A stretch of DNA of 64,000 nt. It comes from Bradyrhizobium sp. B124 (GTDB lineage Bacteria > Pseudomonadota > Alphaproteobacteria > Rhizobiales > Xanthobacteraceae). The position numbers were made by a program, and so were the translations under genes. Position 1 is the stretch's first letter. The number at the start of each line of letters is the position of its first letter. The stretch covers positions 6,762,001-6,826,000 of the forward strand of contig NZ_CP152413.1 in the NCBI RefSeq assembly GCF_038967635.1, written 5' to 3'. The notes beneath the pieces were generated by a model that saw nothing but the letters and a program-made list of their open reading frames with translations, was not told where the DNA came from and made no database searches. Below are positions 33,792-42,392 of this stretch, piece by piece.

Positions 33792-34367
33792 TCAGGCGAG
33801 CAGGCCCATCACCTGGTCGATCACGGCTTTCACCCGCTTCGAATCCGGCCTTTGGTGCGCGAGCGCCAGCAGTCCGGCATGCACCACCATGATGGTGTGC
33901 GCGGTGACGTCGGGATCAAAACCCTTCCTGAACTCGGCGCGGTCGGCGCGCAGCCGCGCGCGCAACAGCTCTTCGAGCCGCCGGTTGTAGCGTTCGATGC
34001 TCTTGCGAAGCTCGGCCTGATCGAGCGAGCCGTCGGTCGCGGAATTGATCGACAGGCAGCCGCGCTGTCCCTTCTCGCCCGAGCAGTAGGGGATGAAGCC
34101 GGTGAGCCACTGCCTGATCGCCTCACGGGCCGGCCCCGGCTGCGTCAGCACGCGCTCGGCCCAGCCCAGGATGCCGTCGTGATAGCGGTCCAGCACCTTG
34201 AGGAACAACGCGTTCTTGTCGCCGAACGCCGCATAGAGGCTGGGCTTCGCGACGCCGCTCGCCGCCGTGATCTCGTCGAGCGAGGTCGCCTGAAAACCCT
34301 TCTGCCAGAACACCTGACGGGCGATTTCCAGGACGTCGTCCGGATCGAAGCTGCGCGGCCTTGCCAT
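33792..34367 (-). CDS. TetR/AcrR family repressor
   Basis: A 191-residue TetR-type regulator. DNA-binding residues 9-55 read VLEIARQVFWQKGFQATSLD then VAKPSLYAAFGDKNALF; the remainder is the helical ligand domain with the GQRGCLSINSA segment seen in the YxaF/LmrA-like subgroup that senses reactive organic compounds. Divergent from an MDR oxidoreductase gene, with a clear palindrome between, so it most likely represses that gene and itself. Confidence 0.9.
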   Translation of the reverse strand: MARPRSFDPDDVLEIARQVFWQKGFQATSLDEITAASGVAKPSLYAAFGDKNALFLKVLDRYHDGILGWAERVLTQPGPAREAIRQWLTGFIPYCSGEKGQRGCLSINSATDGSLDQAELRKSIERYNRRLEELLRARLRADRAEFRKGFDPDVTAHTIMVVHAGLLALAHQRPDSKRVKAVIDQVMGLLA

Positions 34368-34453
34368 ACCGCCCTTTTATGTACTCCCGCGTCGGATGTG
34401 AAGCCTTCACCTTGCTGTGAAGGCGATCGGGGCCATTGACGTCATCCACATTC

Positions 34454-34469
34454 TGTACTTACTGGTACA
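34454..34469. promoter_or_regulatory. Probable TetR operator TGTAC-N6-GTACA
   Basis: A perfect five-base dyad, TGTAC TTACTG GTACA, lies 24 bases before the oxidoreductase start, where a bound repressor would cover the promoter. A further TGTAC-like half-site (TATGTACT) lies at 34379-34386 nearer the repressor gene. Confidence 0.65.
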
Positions 34470-34492
34470 TAACGAAACCGGGAGATCGTGCC

Positions 34493-35470
34493 ATGAAGGC
34501 TGTTCAGGTCGTTGCGTTCGGACGTGCTCAGGATGTGGTCAAGCTCAATGAGGTGCCCGACGTGGGCAGCCCCGGCCCCGACGAGGTCGTGGTCGCCGTC
34601 GAGGCTGCGCCGATCAACAACTCGGATTTCATGATCATCGCCGGGCGTTACGGCTATCTGCCGACGCCGCCGGCGACGCTCGGGATCGAGGGTGTCGGGC
34701 GGGTGGTCGCCGCGGGATCGCAGGTCAAGAACCTGAAGGTCGACGATCGCACGCTGATTCCGTTCACGGTCCCGACCTGGACCGAACGCGTCAAGTTCAC
34801 GGCGTCGTGGCAGCGGCCGTTGCCTGAGAAAGCGGACGTCCAGCAACTCTCGATGATCGGGGTCAACCCGGCGACCGCCTATCTGCTGCTGACCGATTTC
34901 GTGAAGATCCCGCACGGCGGCTGGGTGATCCAGAACGGCGCCAATTCAGCGACGGCGCGGGCGGTGATCGCCGTCGCCAAATCGCTCGGACTCAAGACGG
35001 TCAACGTCGTCCGGCGCGAGGAGGTCGTCGACGAGGTCAAGTCGGTCGGCGGCGATGTCGTGCTGGTCGACGGACCGGATCTCGCCAAGCGTGTCGCCAA
35101 GGAGACCGGCGGGGCGCCGATCCTGCTGGCGCTCGACGTCGTCGGCGGCGCGTCCACGTTGAACCTGATGAACTGCCTGGCGCCGAAGGCGGTGCTCGTC
35201 ATCTACAGCGCGATGAGCGGACAGCCGTTCTCCGGCTCGGCCTTGAGCGTGATTTTCAATGAGGTGTCCGTGCGCGGCTTCTGGCTCGGCCATTGGGGCA
35301 AGACTGCAACCGACGAAGCCCTGGCCAGGATGTACGATCATCTCGTGCCGATGGTCGCATCCGGCGCGATCAGCGCACCGGTGGTCGGGAGCTATGGCCT
35401 GGCGGATTTCTCGCAGGCGATCGCGCAGGCGTCGGCGTTCAAGGGCAAGGTCATCTTCACGCCAAGCTAG
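34493..35470 (+). CDS. Zinc-independent MDR oxidoreductase (quinone reductase/enoyl reductase type)
   Basis: A 325-residue medium-chain dehydrogenase/reductase. GroES-like N-terminal half (PGPDEVVVAVEAAPINNSDF; TLGIEGVGRVVAAGSQVKNL) and a Rossmann half with WVIQNGANSATARAVIAVA. The cysteine zinc ligands of alcohol dehydrogenases are absent, as in quinone oxidoreductases and trans-2-enoyl reductases (the NGANSxxG motif fits MECR/ETR1-type). The ATG at 34493 begins the family start. Repression by the divergent TetR is likely. Confidence 0.88.
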   Translation: MKAVQVVAFGRAQDVVKLNEVPDVGSPGPDEVVVAVEAAPINNSDFMIIAGRYGYLPTPPATLGIEGVGRVVAAGSQVKNLKVDDRTLIPFTVPTWTERVKFTASWQRPLPEKADVQQLSMIGVNPATAYLLLTDFVKIPHGGWVIQNGANSATARAVIAVAKSLGLKTVNVVRREEVVDEVKSVGGDVVLVDGPDLAKRVAKETGGAPILLALDVVGGASTLNLMNCLAPKAVLVIYSAMSGQPFSGSALSVIFNEVSVRGFWLGHWGKTATDEALARMYDHLVPMVASGAISAPVVGSYGLADFSQAIAQASAFKGKVIFTPS

Positions 35471-35539
35471 GCCGTGTGCCTGGGCAGCTCGTGGCGTGAC
35501 ACGGCAATGCCATGTCCGCCGCCGGATCGCGACAGGCAG

Positions 35540-37540
35540 CTAGACGATGGTCGTGAGCACGAATGCGTGCCACGCGCCCCAGTCGATGCCGTCGAACGCG
35601 CGCACATACATCGGCTCGGCGCCGGTGGCGGCGCCACCGCGGACCCAGACGTCATCGACGGCCGCGGCGCTGACGTCGATGACGGTGCTGGCCGCCCAAT
35701 GGGAATTCGCGGAGGTCCAGAAGTAGCCGCTGTCGGCGGTGTTGCCGCCGTCGAAGAACTGATACTCGGTCGCGGGATTTCCGTCGACATCAGAGTAGGA
35801 CAACAGGTTGCTGACCTGGCTCCACTCATTGACGTGCAAGGTCTGATCGTTGATCGAGGCGACGGGCGCGTGGTTGGGGAGCGAGGTCAGGGTAAAGCTG
35901 TCCCAATTGCTCCAGGCGGTACCGTCGAAGGCCCGCACATACATGGTCTCGGAACCGCCGGCGGTGCCGCCTTGCACCCAGACACTGGCCAGATCGGACG
36001 CGGCAACGTCGATCACCGTGTTGGCTGCCCAATGTGAATTGGCGGGCGTCCAGAAATAGGCGCTGTTGGCGGCCGAGCCGCCGTCCCAGAACTGGTATTT
36101 GGTGATCGCATCGCCGTCGGCGTCGGATGCCGTCGTCCAGTTGACGAGCTGTGCCCACTGCGCGGCGTTCAGCGAATGATCGCCGATCGCAACCGTCGGG
36201 GCCGTGTTCGTCGACGTCAGGTTAAAGCTGTCCCAATTGCCCCAGGCGGTACCGTCGAACGCCCTGACCCACATGGTCTCGGAGCTGGTCGCCGAGCCGC
36301 CCTGAATCCAGAGATTGTCCAGATCGGACGCCGAAACGTCGATCACGGTGTTGGCATCCCAGTGCGAATTGGTCGGAGTCCAGAAGTAGGCGCTGGTCGC
36401 GGCCGTGCCGCTGTCCCAGAACTGATACTTCGTGATCGTATCGCCCTCGGCATCGCTGGTGCTGAGCCAGCCCTCGGGCTTGACCCATTGATTGACGTGA
36501 ACCGACTGGTCGTTGATGGTCGCGACCGGCGGCGTGTTGACCGTCGACGTCAGCGTGAAAGTATCCCAATTGCTCCACGTGGTGCCGTCGAAGCCCCTGA
36601 CCCACATCGTCTCCGAACCGGTCGCCGAGCCGCCCTGGATCCAGACATTGGCGAGATCAGCGGCCGAAACGTCGATCACGGTGTTGGCGTCCCAGTGGGA
36701 ATTGGTCGGCGTCCAGAAATAGGCGCTGGTCGCGGCCGTGCCGCTGTCCCAGAACTGGTACTTCGTGATCGCATCGTTGTCGGCATCCGACGCCGTCAAC
36801 CAGTTGCCGACGGTCACCCACTGGCCCACGTGGATGGAATGATCACCGATCGTCACGACGGGGGCCGAATTCGTCGACGTCAACGTGAAGGTATCCCAGT
36901 TGCTCCAGTCCGTTCCGTCGAACGCCCTGACCCACATGGTCTCGGAGCCGGTCGTGGAGCCGCCCTGGACCCAGACATTGGCGAGATCAGCGGCCGAAAC
37001 GTCGATCACGGTGTTGGCAGCCCAGTGGGAATTGGTGGGAGTCCAGAAATACGCGCTGGTGGCGGCTGTTCCGCTGTCCCAGAACTGGTACTTGGTCGCG
37101 GCATCGCCGTTGGCGTCGGAGTAGTTCAGCCAGTTCGTGACCTGCGCCCATGTGTTGGTGTGCAGCTGCTGGTCGTTGATCGTCGCGACGGGCGGCGTGT
37201 TTGGAATCGTCGTGAAGGTGAACGAGGTCCAGGTGCTCCAGTCCGTCCCGTCGAAGGCACGTGCCCAGAGCGTCTCGGAGCCGCCGACCGAACCGGCACG
37301 CAGCCAAACATCGGAGAGATCAGACGCTGCAACATCGATGGCGGTGCCGGCATCCCAATGGCTATTGCTGGGAGTCCAGAAATAGCCGCTGGTCGCGGCG
37401 GTGCCACCGTCAAAGAACTGAAAGCTCTGCGCGGGATTGCCGTCGGCGTCGAAATAAGTCAGCCATGGCTGCATCTTCTGCCACTGATTGTACAACAGGC
37501 TGTGGTTGCCAATCGTGACGACCGGTGCGGTATTGGCCAT
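35540..37540 (-). CDS. Six-repeat beta-rich, likely secreted protein
   Basis: A 666-residue protein made almost entirely of six tandem units of 110-111 residues. Each begins N-x-x-P-V-x-x-I, contains DADG-like acidic turns, FWDSGTAATSAYFWTP, SHW, VIDVSAADL, and ends VRAFDGTDWSNW plus a beta strand. Units alternate in type: 1, 3 and 5 open TIG(N/D)HS, units 2, 4 and 6 open IND-Q. No signal peptide, no transmembrane helix, no RTX nonapeptide; the acidic, Lys-poor composition and start MANTAPV suggest type I secretion or an adhesin-like role, but nothing here proves it. The ATG at 37540 is chosen over 37642. Confidence 0.85.
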   Translation of the reverse strand: MANTAPVVTIGNHSLLYNQWQKMQPWLTYFDADGNPAQSFQFFDGGTAATSGYFWTPSNSHWDAGTAIDVAASDLSDVWLRAGSVGGSETLWARAFDGTDWSTWTSFTFTTIPNTPPVATINDQQLHTNTWAQVTNWLNYSDANGDAATKYQFWDSGTAATSAYFWTPTNSHWAANTVIDVSAADLANVWVQGGSTTGSETMWVRAFDGTDWSNWDTFTLTSTNSAPVVTIGDHSIHVGQWVTVGNWLTASDADNDAITKYQFWDSGTAATSAYFWTPTNSHWDANTVIDVSAADLANVWIQGGSATGSETMWVRGFDGTTWSNWDTFTLTSTVNTPPVATINDQSVHVNQWVKPEGWLSTSDAEGDTITKYQFWDSGTAATSAYFWTPTNSHWDANTVIDVSASDLDNLWIQGGSATSSETMWVRAFDGTAWGNWDSFNLTSTNTAPTVAIGDHSLNAAQWAQLVNWTTASDADGDAITKYQFWDGGSAANSAYFWTPANSHWAANTVIDVAASDLASVWVQGGTAGGSETMYVRAFDGTAWSNWDSFTLTSLPNHAPVASINDQTLHVNEWSQVSNLLSYSDVDGNPATEYQFFDGGNTADSGYFWTSANSHWAASTVIDVSAAAVDDVWVRGGAATGAEPMYVRAFDGIDWGAWHAFVLTTIV
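35549..37534. repeat. Six direct repeats of ~331 bp within the repeat-protein gene
   Basis: The units are about 330-333 bp and highly similar at the DNA level in places, for instance the repeated CCCAGTGGGAATTGGTCGG and ACGTCGATCACGGTGTTGGC blocks around 36680 and 37005. Such arrays can expand or contract by recombination and are easily mis-assembled. Confidence 0.8.
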
Positions 37541-37920
37541 GGTTTGCGTCCTCGTGGTGCGCCGGTCGAAGCCGGCTAATGTCCAAGGTGCAAGGCAATC
37601 AATTTGTGCTCGCGAAACGGGCTGGTGCTGAACCAGCGTCATTGGGCCGAGAGCAGCGCGTCAAAAAAGCAGACAGTATCAAGATCAGGTTCGCAGAATA
37701 TGCGCGCGGCATCTATGACGGGCGTCACACCCGCTGGCCAAACGAACTGCGGCAAAACGTCCTAGACCTCGCTTTGAACCACCTCACATCGAGGGGCTCC
37801 GTTCATGCAGTTCGCGACGGACCATCGACCGCGAACGGATCAATCGCGAGACGATGATCGCGACGCGCCAACCTGCCCGCACTCAGAGAACGATGTCCGG
37901 TGCGGCCAGAGGCTTGACGT

Positions 37921-38691
37921 TCACGCGTGCTCCCCCGCGCGCTGCGGCAGGATGAAGACCAGGGCGGCGATCGCAACGGCGAGAGCGATCGATGCCGTGT
38001 AGCGGCTGAGCGCAAGGCCGCCGTGATCCAGCGGCTTGTCAAGGAAATCGCCGACAGTCGCGCCGAGCGGCCTGGTCAGGACGAAGGCGATCCAGAACAG
38101 CACCGTGCGCGACACCCTGGTCCAGAGATAGGCGGCGGCAACGATGGCGATGCCGGCGGCGAACACGATGGCGCCGCCGCGATAGCCGAGGCCGGTGGAG
38201 TCGGCCATCCAGTCGCCGAGCGCGGTGCCCAGCGTCTGCGAGAACAGGATCGTGATCCAGTAGAAGGTTTCGGCCGCCTTGTTGTCGATCGACGCGATCG
38301 AGACCGTTCCCATGGTACGATGCCACGCGGCAAGGGACACAACGAGCAGTCCGGCGAGCAGCGATGAGCCGCCGAGATATCCGATTCCGAGCGAGCGGTC
38401 GACGAAGTCGGCAAAGGTCGTGCCGACGGTCGTGGTCGCGATGATCACCGTCCAGTAGAGCAGCGGATGAAAGCGCTTCGCCGCCATCTGCGCCGCGACG
38501 GCAACAGCGAAGATGACCGCGAAGATCGCGGTGCCGACGAGATAGCCGAGATTCATCGACATCGTGACGGCGTCGCCGCCGGTCTCGCCGAGCGTCGTGG
38601 CGAGAATCTTGATGACCCAGAAGCCGAGCGTGACGGCGGGGACCTTTCCCGCGCGCTCGTCCGCGGCGGTGTCGTGCAACAATAATTCCAT
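37921..38691 (-). CDS. COG4705-type multipass membrane protein A
   Basis: A 256-residue inner-membrane protein with four similar modules, each holding two helices and a G/T-x-x-G-D/T motif: TTLGETGGDAVTM, TTVGTTFADFVD, QTLGTALGDWMA, RPLGATVGDFLD. This fits the family of 'uncharacterised membrane-anchored' COG4705 proteins; no function is established to my knowledge. The ATG at 38691 is chosen; a frame from 38820 has a non-family extension. Its paralogue is at 39222-40007. The 278 bases upstream of it, up to the repeat-protein gene (37541-37920), show nothing recognisable. Confidence 0.85.
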   Translation of the reverse strand: MELLLHDTAADERAGKVPAVTLGFWVIKILATTLGETGGDAVTMSMNLGYLVGTAIFAVIFAVAVAAQMAAKRFHPLLYWTVIIATTTVGTTFADFVDRSLGIGYLGGSSLLAGLLVVSLAAWHRTMGTVSIASIDNKAAETFYWITILFSQTLGTALGDWMADSTGLGYRGGAIVFAAGIAIVAAAYLWTRVSRTVLFWIAFVLTRPLGATVGDFLDKPLDHGGLALSRYTASIALAVAIAALVFILPQRAGEHA

Positions 38692-38765
38692 GGGTTCTTC
38701 GCTCCGGGAGGCCGGTCGCCGGCGGACGATGCCGCCGGCGGTGGTCGAAATGATGGATGGAGAGA

Positions 38766-39164
38766 TCAGGCCTTCATCGAGTCCATGATCGACAGCAGTT
38801 CGGCGAGCGCCTTCTTGCATTTGGCGGCATCCGGATTGGTCTCACGCACCGCCTCGAGCGCGCGATCGATCGCCTTGTCGACCGTGTGCCAGTCCGCGGC
38901 CGCGCGTGGCTTCAATCCGGCTTCCGCTTCGTCCCATTTGGTCTCGAGATCCTTGATCCGCGTCTTGGCGCCGGCCAGGTCGCCCTTGTCGACCAGTGCC
39001 GCGACATCGGCGGCGATGCTGCGAAATGGCATCAGGTCGCCGAGCCTGGCGGCGGCCGTCTGCGTGTGCGGCAGCAGCTTGAGGCCTGCGTTGGCATCGG
39101 GGAGCGGCTGGATGACTGCGAGCGCAACGATCGCCGTCGCAAGGCCGAGTGTCGTCTTGTTCAT
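38766..39164 (-). CDS. Small exported helical protein
   Basis: A 132-residue protein between the two COG4705 paralogues. Signal peptide ([19 protein letters not shown], cleavage near DANA), then helical charged sequence ([42 protein letters not shown]). It has no recognised family but resembles small periplasmic helical-hairpin proteins that accompany membrane stress genes. Start at the ATG 39164, preceded by GGAGAACC. Likely co-transcribed with both neighbours. Confidence 0.75.
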   Translation of the reverse strand: MNKTTLGLATAIVALAVIQPLPDANAGLKLLPHTQTAAARLGDLMPFRSIAADVAALVDKGDLAGAKTRIKDLETKWDEAEAGLKPRAAADWHTVDKAIDRALEAVRETNPDAAKCKKALAELLSIMDSMKA

Positions 39165-39221
39165 GGGTGGTTCTCCTGTGTGAGGGGCTTCGATGGGTGT
39201 CCGTTGGGGCGCGTGTCGCAT

Positions 39222-40007
39222 TCACGCGCCGGGCGACGCCTCGGGCTTTCCGCCGGCGTCGCCTTCGAACGACAGCCAGGCGACCAGCGCGACGATCACC
39301 GTCAGGAAGGCGAGGCTGGTGTAGATCGTGCCGAAGCCGAGGCCGCCATACTCGCGGGCCTGGGACAGCAGGTCGCCGAACGATGCTCCGAGCGGACGCG
39401 TCAGGATGTAGGCGAGCCAGAAGGTCAGCACCGCATTGGCGCCGAGTGCGTAAGCTGCGGCGATGACCGCGATCAGTGCCGTGAACGCGACCACCCCGAC
39501 GTTGAAGCCAAGGCCCAGCGCTTCGGTCGCAAGATCGCCCGCAGCCGTGCCGAGCGCGAATGTGAAGAGGATCGCGGCCCAGTAGAACAATTCGCGCCGT
39601 TGGGTCACGATGCTGTGGATCGACAGCGTCCGCTCGACCGAAAACCAGATCGCAAAGGTCGCGGCCAGGGCGATCGCGAAGGCGGCCGTGCTGACGTAGA
39701 GGCTGATCTCGAGCTTGTCGGTCAGTGCATCGGTGATCTGCGTCCCGACGATGCTGACGAGTACGACCGTCAGCCAGTAGACCCATGGCACGTAACGGTC
39801 CATCCGCAGCTGGATGGCCAGCACTGCGGCAAGCAGCGTGATCATCAGCAGCCCGGTCACGCTGGTGCCAAGGCCGACATGGACGGCAAGGTAATCGGCG
39901 CCGGTCTCGCCGACCGTGGTCGACATGATCTTGATCAGCCAGAAGACGAGGGTGACTTCGGGGACCTTGTTCAGCATGCTGCGGCCGATGGGTCTGATAT
40001 CCAGCAC
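39222..40007 (-). CDS. COG4705-type multipass membrane protein B
   Basis: A 261-residue paralogue of the protein at 37921-38691, with the same four modules: TTVGETGADYLA, SIVGTQITDALTD, FALGTAAGDLATE, RPLGASFGDLLS. Each protein thus carries a four-fold internal repeat with a buried acidic residue, compatible with a cation route, but this is inference. The GTG at 40007 follows GGAG by nine bases; an ATG at 39977 has no ribosome site. It is the first gene of the block, next to the divergent two-component genes. Confidence 0.85.
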   Translation of the reverse strand: MLDIRPIGRSMLNKVPEVTLVFWLIKIMSTTVGETGADYLAVHVGLGTSVTGLLMITLLAAVLAIQLRMDRYVPWVYWLTVVLVSIVGTQITDALTDKLEISLYVSTAAFAIALAATFAIWFSVERTLSIHSIVTQRRELFYWAAILFTFALGTAAGDLATEALGLGFNVGVVAFTALIAVIAAAYALGANAVLTFWLAYILTRPLGASFGDLLSQAREYGGLGFGTIYTSLAFLTVIVALVAWLSFEGDAGGKPEASPGA

Positions 40008-40075
40008 GGTGTGAAGCTCCGCTTTGACAGGGTCGGCGGTTCCGCCGAGTTCGAAACGGAGCGTGCCCTGCGAGA

Positions 40076-40144
40076 CTTAGCCCCGGCTTAGGTGGGCGGA
40101 GCGGCCGCCATCTGGGCGCCGAAAGCCCCTAAGCCGCGGCTAAG
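40076..40144. promoter_or_regulatory. Mirror-image tandem CTTAG boxes (predicted response-regulator sites)
   Basis: CTTAG at 40076-40080 and 40087-40091 are 11 bases apart start-to-start; CTAAG at 40129-40133 and 40140-40144 are the same arrangement on the other strand. Eleven-base-spaced direct half-sites are the classic binding mode of OmpR/PhoB-type dimers. One pair faces each promoter of the divergent region (membrane protein B to the left, response regulator to the right). Confidence 0.75.
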
Positions 40145-40242
40145 TCGAAACTGATATGATCGCGCAGGCGTCGCGGGTTGTTCGGTGCGACGGAGTTTCG
40201 CCGGGCCTACTCCCGGCGCGGATCGGGATGGATTGCCAGGCG

Positions 40243-40905
40243 ATGCGGGTGCTCGTGGTGGAGGACGACAGGATGATCGGCGCCGCCGTCGTCGAGGCGC
40301 TGAGGGATGCCGCCTATGCGGTCGACTGGGTGCGCAACGGTGATCTCGCCATCGAAGCCAGCCGCAGCGAGACCTACGACATTGCGCTGCTCGATCTCGG
40401 CCTGCCGTTGACTGACGGTCTCGACGTTCTCAAGGCGATCCGGGAGCGCGCCTCGCGGCTTCCCGTGATCATTCTCACCGCACGCGATGCGCTGAATGAT
40501 CGCATCCGGGGGCTCGATCTCGGCGCCGACGATTACCTGGTCAAGCCGTTCGAGATCGCCGAGTTGCTGGCGCGCATGCGCGCGGTGCTGCGGCGCGAGG
40601 GCAGCGGAGCGCCGCCGGTGCTGACGAACGGTGAGCTTCATCTCGACCCGGCCACGCGGGAAGCCACCTTCTGCGGAGAAAAAGCCGTGCTCAGCGCACG
40701 CGAGTTCGCCCTGCTGCAGGCGCTGCTGGCGCGGCCGGGGACGATCCTGTCCCGTGCCGAGCTCGAACGCCAGATCTATGGCTGGCGCGAGGAGGTCGAG
40801 AGCAACGCGGTCGAGTTCCTGATCCACGCCGTGCGCAGAAAACTCGGCGCCGCGGCGATCAGGAACGTGCGCGGCGTCGGGTGGATGGTGGATCGTTCGA
40901 GATGA
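40243..40905 (+). CDS. OmpR-family response regulator
   Basis: A 220-residue response regulator of the QseB/PmrA type. Receiver domain: acidic VVEDD near residue 8, phosphoacceptor Asp51 in LLDLGLP, TARDA and the KPF lysine. Winged-helix output domain from LTNGELHLDPATRE to RGVGWMVDRS, with recognition helix SNAVEFLIHAVRRKLG. The ATG at 40243 is chosen; 40228 is an alternative. Its stop overlaps the kinase start. Predicted to bind the CTTAG boxes at 40076-40144. Confidence 0.93.
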   Translation: MRVLVVEDDRMIGAAVVEALRDAAYAVDWVRNGDLAIEASRSETYDIALLDLGLPLTDGLDVLKAIRERASRLPVIILTARDALNDRIRGLDLGADDYLVKPFEIAELLARMRAVLRREGSGAPPVLTNGELHLDPATREATFCGEKAVLSAREFALLQALLARPGTILSRAELERQIYGWREEVESNAVEFLIHAVRRKLGAAAIRNVRGVGWMVDRSR

Positions 40906-42206
40906 TGAGATCGCTGCGCGGACGCCTGTTCGTCGGACTCACTGCGATCATCCTGTTGACGGGCGCCGTCGGCGGACTCCTGGCCTACCGATGGGCCTAC
41001 AGCGAAGCGATCGAGATGCAGGACTCGGTCCTGATCCAGATCGGCAGCTTCGCGCTCAGCGCTCCGATCCGGCAAAGCCGTCCGGTCACCGGCGTCGACG
41101 CGGAAGCCGAGGTCGCCGTCGTCGAGCTCGGTGAGGCGCCGCGCGGCGCTGCCGACGATCGCCGGCTCTGGGGACTGACGGATGGGCTGCACAATGATGT
41201 CTATCACAGCCAGCCGATCCGCGTGCTGCTTCGGACCCGGCCGGACGGCAGCCGCTTTGCGGTGACGCAGCAGACCGAGATTCGCACCGAGATCGCGGGC
41301 GATATGGCGGTGCGCACGCTGTTACCCATTGCCGCGCTGGTGCCGTGTCTGCTGCTGATGACAGCATTCGTGATCGCCCGATCGTTCCGGCCGATGTTGC
41401 GCCTCGCCGGCGATCTCGATGCGAGCAGGGTGGATGACGTCGGTGCCTTGCCGGCGACGGGCGCGCCGAGCGAGCTGCAGCCGTTCCTTGGCTCGATCAA
41501 CGGGTTGCTGCGACGGGTGCGCGTCATGATGGACCAGCAGCGGCGTTTCATCGCCGACGCGGCCCATGAACTTCGAACGCCAGTCACCGCGCTCAGCCTG
41601 CAGGCGGAAAATCTCGCCTCCCTCGACATGCCGGCGGAGACGCGCGACCGGCTCGATGCGCTGAAGAGCGGCATGCGGCGCACCAAGCATCTGCTCGAGC
41701 AACTCCTCGCGCTGGCGCGTCAGGACGCTGCGCCGGCCATCGCGCGTGGACCAGTGGAGCTGGACAAGATCGCAAAAGGCGTCGTCGCCGATCTGCTGCC
41801 TGAGGCGGCAGCGCGCAACATCGATCTCGGTTTCACGACGGTCGAGGAGGTCGCGGTGAACGCCGACGAGCTGTCCCTGATCTCGGCGGTCCGGAACCTG
41901 GTCGAGAACGCAATCAAGTTCACGCCCAACGGAGGGGCTGTCGATCTTGCCGTCGGTCGGGAGGACGGAATGGCCGTCATCCAGATCGAGGACACCGGGC
42001 CGGGGATTCCGCCGCAGGATTTGGCGCGGATCGGCGAGCCGTTCTTTCGCGGCGGTCAGCCGAGCGGCGAGGGCGCCGGGCTCGGGCTCTCGATCGTGAA
42101 GCGCATCGTCGATCATGCCGCCGGTTCGGTTCTGTTCGAAAATGTGACCGGTGCCGGACGTTCAGGCCTGCGCGTGACCGTCAAGCTGCCGGCGACCGAT
42201 CGGTGA
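40902..42206 (+). CDS. Sensor histidine kinase
   Basis: A 434-residue membrane kinase. Two transmembrane helices (LFVGLTAIILLTGAVGGLLA near residue 12; VRTLLPIAALVPCLLLMTAF near 140) frame a ~100-residue periplasmic sensor. The DHp domain has His222 in ADAAHELRTPV, and the ATPase domain has NAIKFTPNGG (N box), EDTGPGIPP (G1) and GAGLGLSIVKRIV (G2). QseC/PmrB-like layout. Translationally coupled to the regulator (ATGA at 40902). Signal unknown. Confidence 0.93.
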   Translation: MMRSLRGRLFVGLTAIILLTGAVGGLLAYRWAYSEAIEMQDSVLIQIGSFALSAPIRQSRPVTGVDAEAEVAVVELGEAPRGAADDRRLWGLTDGLHNDVYHSQPIRVLLRTRPDGSRFAVTQQTEIRTEIAGDMAVRTLLPIAALVPCLLLMTAFVIARSFRPMLRLAGDLDASRVDDVGALPATGAPSELQPFLGSINGLLRRVRVMMDQQRRFIADAAHELRTPVTALSLQAENLASLDMPAETRDRLDALKSGMRRTKHLLEQLLALARQDAAPAIARGPVELDKIAKGVVADLLPEAAARNIDLGFTTVEEVAVNADELSLISAVRNLVENAIKFTPNGGAVDLAVGREDGMAVIQIEDTGPGIPPQDLARIGEPFFRGGQPSGEGAGLGLSIVKRIVDHAAGSVLFENVTGAGRSGLRVTVKLPATDR

Positions 42207-42392
42207 GGTCAGGTGGCCAGAAAAATGGCTGCCAGCCGCGCGGCATCATCGCCGTTGCATCTTGAGACCCGCCCGGACTATCGCTACCAGTGCGGTTCGG
42301 ATGCGGGCTTTGCGAGCCGCCGGTGGCGACCGGTTCGGATGTCGCGGGCCGACGAAAGCAATGCCAGGCGCATTGGAGAAAGGACGTTTCTC

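Noticed and set aside
35546..37534. The six-fold repeats considered as a CRISPR or tandem DNA satellite
   Set aside because: Units are ~331 bp, in frame, and code for a repeat protein; there is no short repeat/unique-spacer pattern.
36176..37579. A 467-residue plus-strand frame opposite the repeat protein
   Set aside because: It repeats because the real minus-strand gene repeats; no family features, composition Arg/Gly/Asp rich.
37525..37857. A 110-residue plus-strand frame upstream of the repeat-protein gene
   Set aside because: Non-coding-like composition, no ribosome site and no family; the region shows no other recognisable feature.
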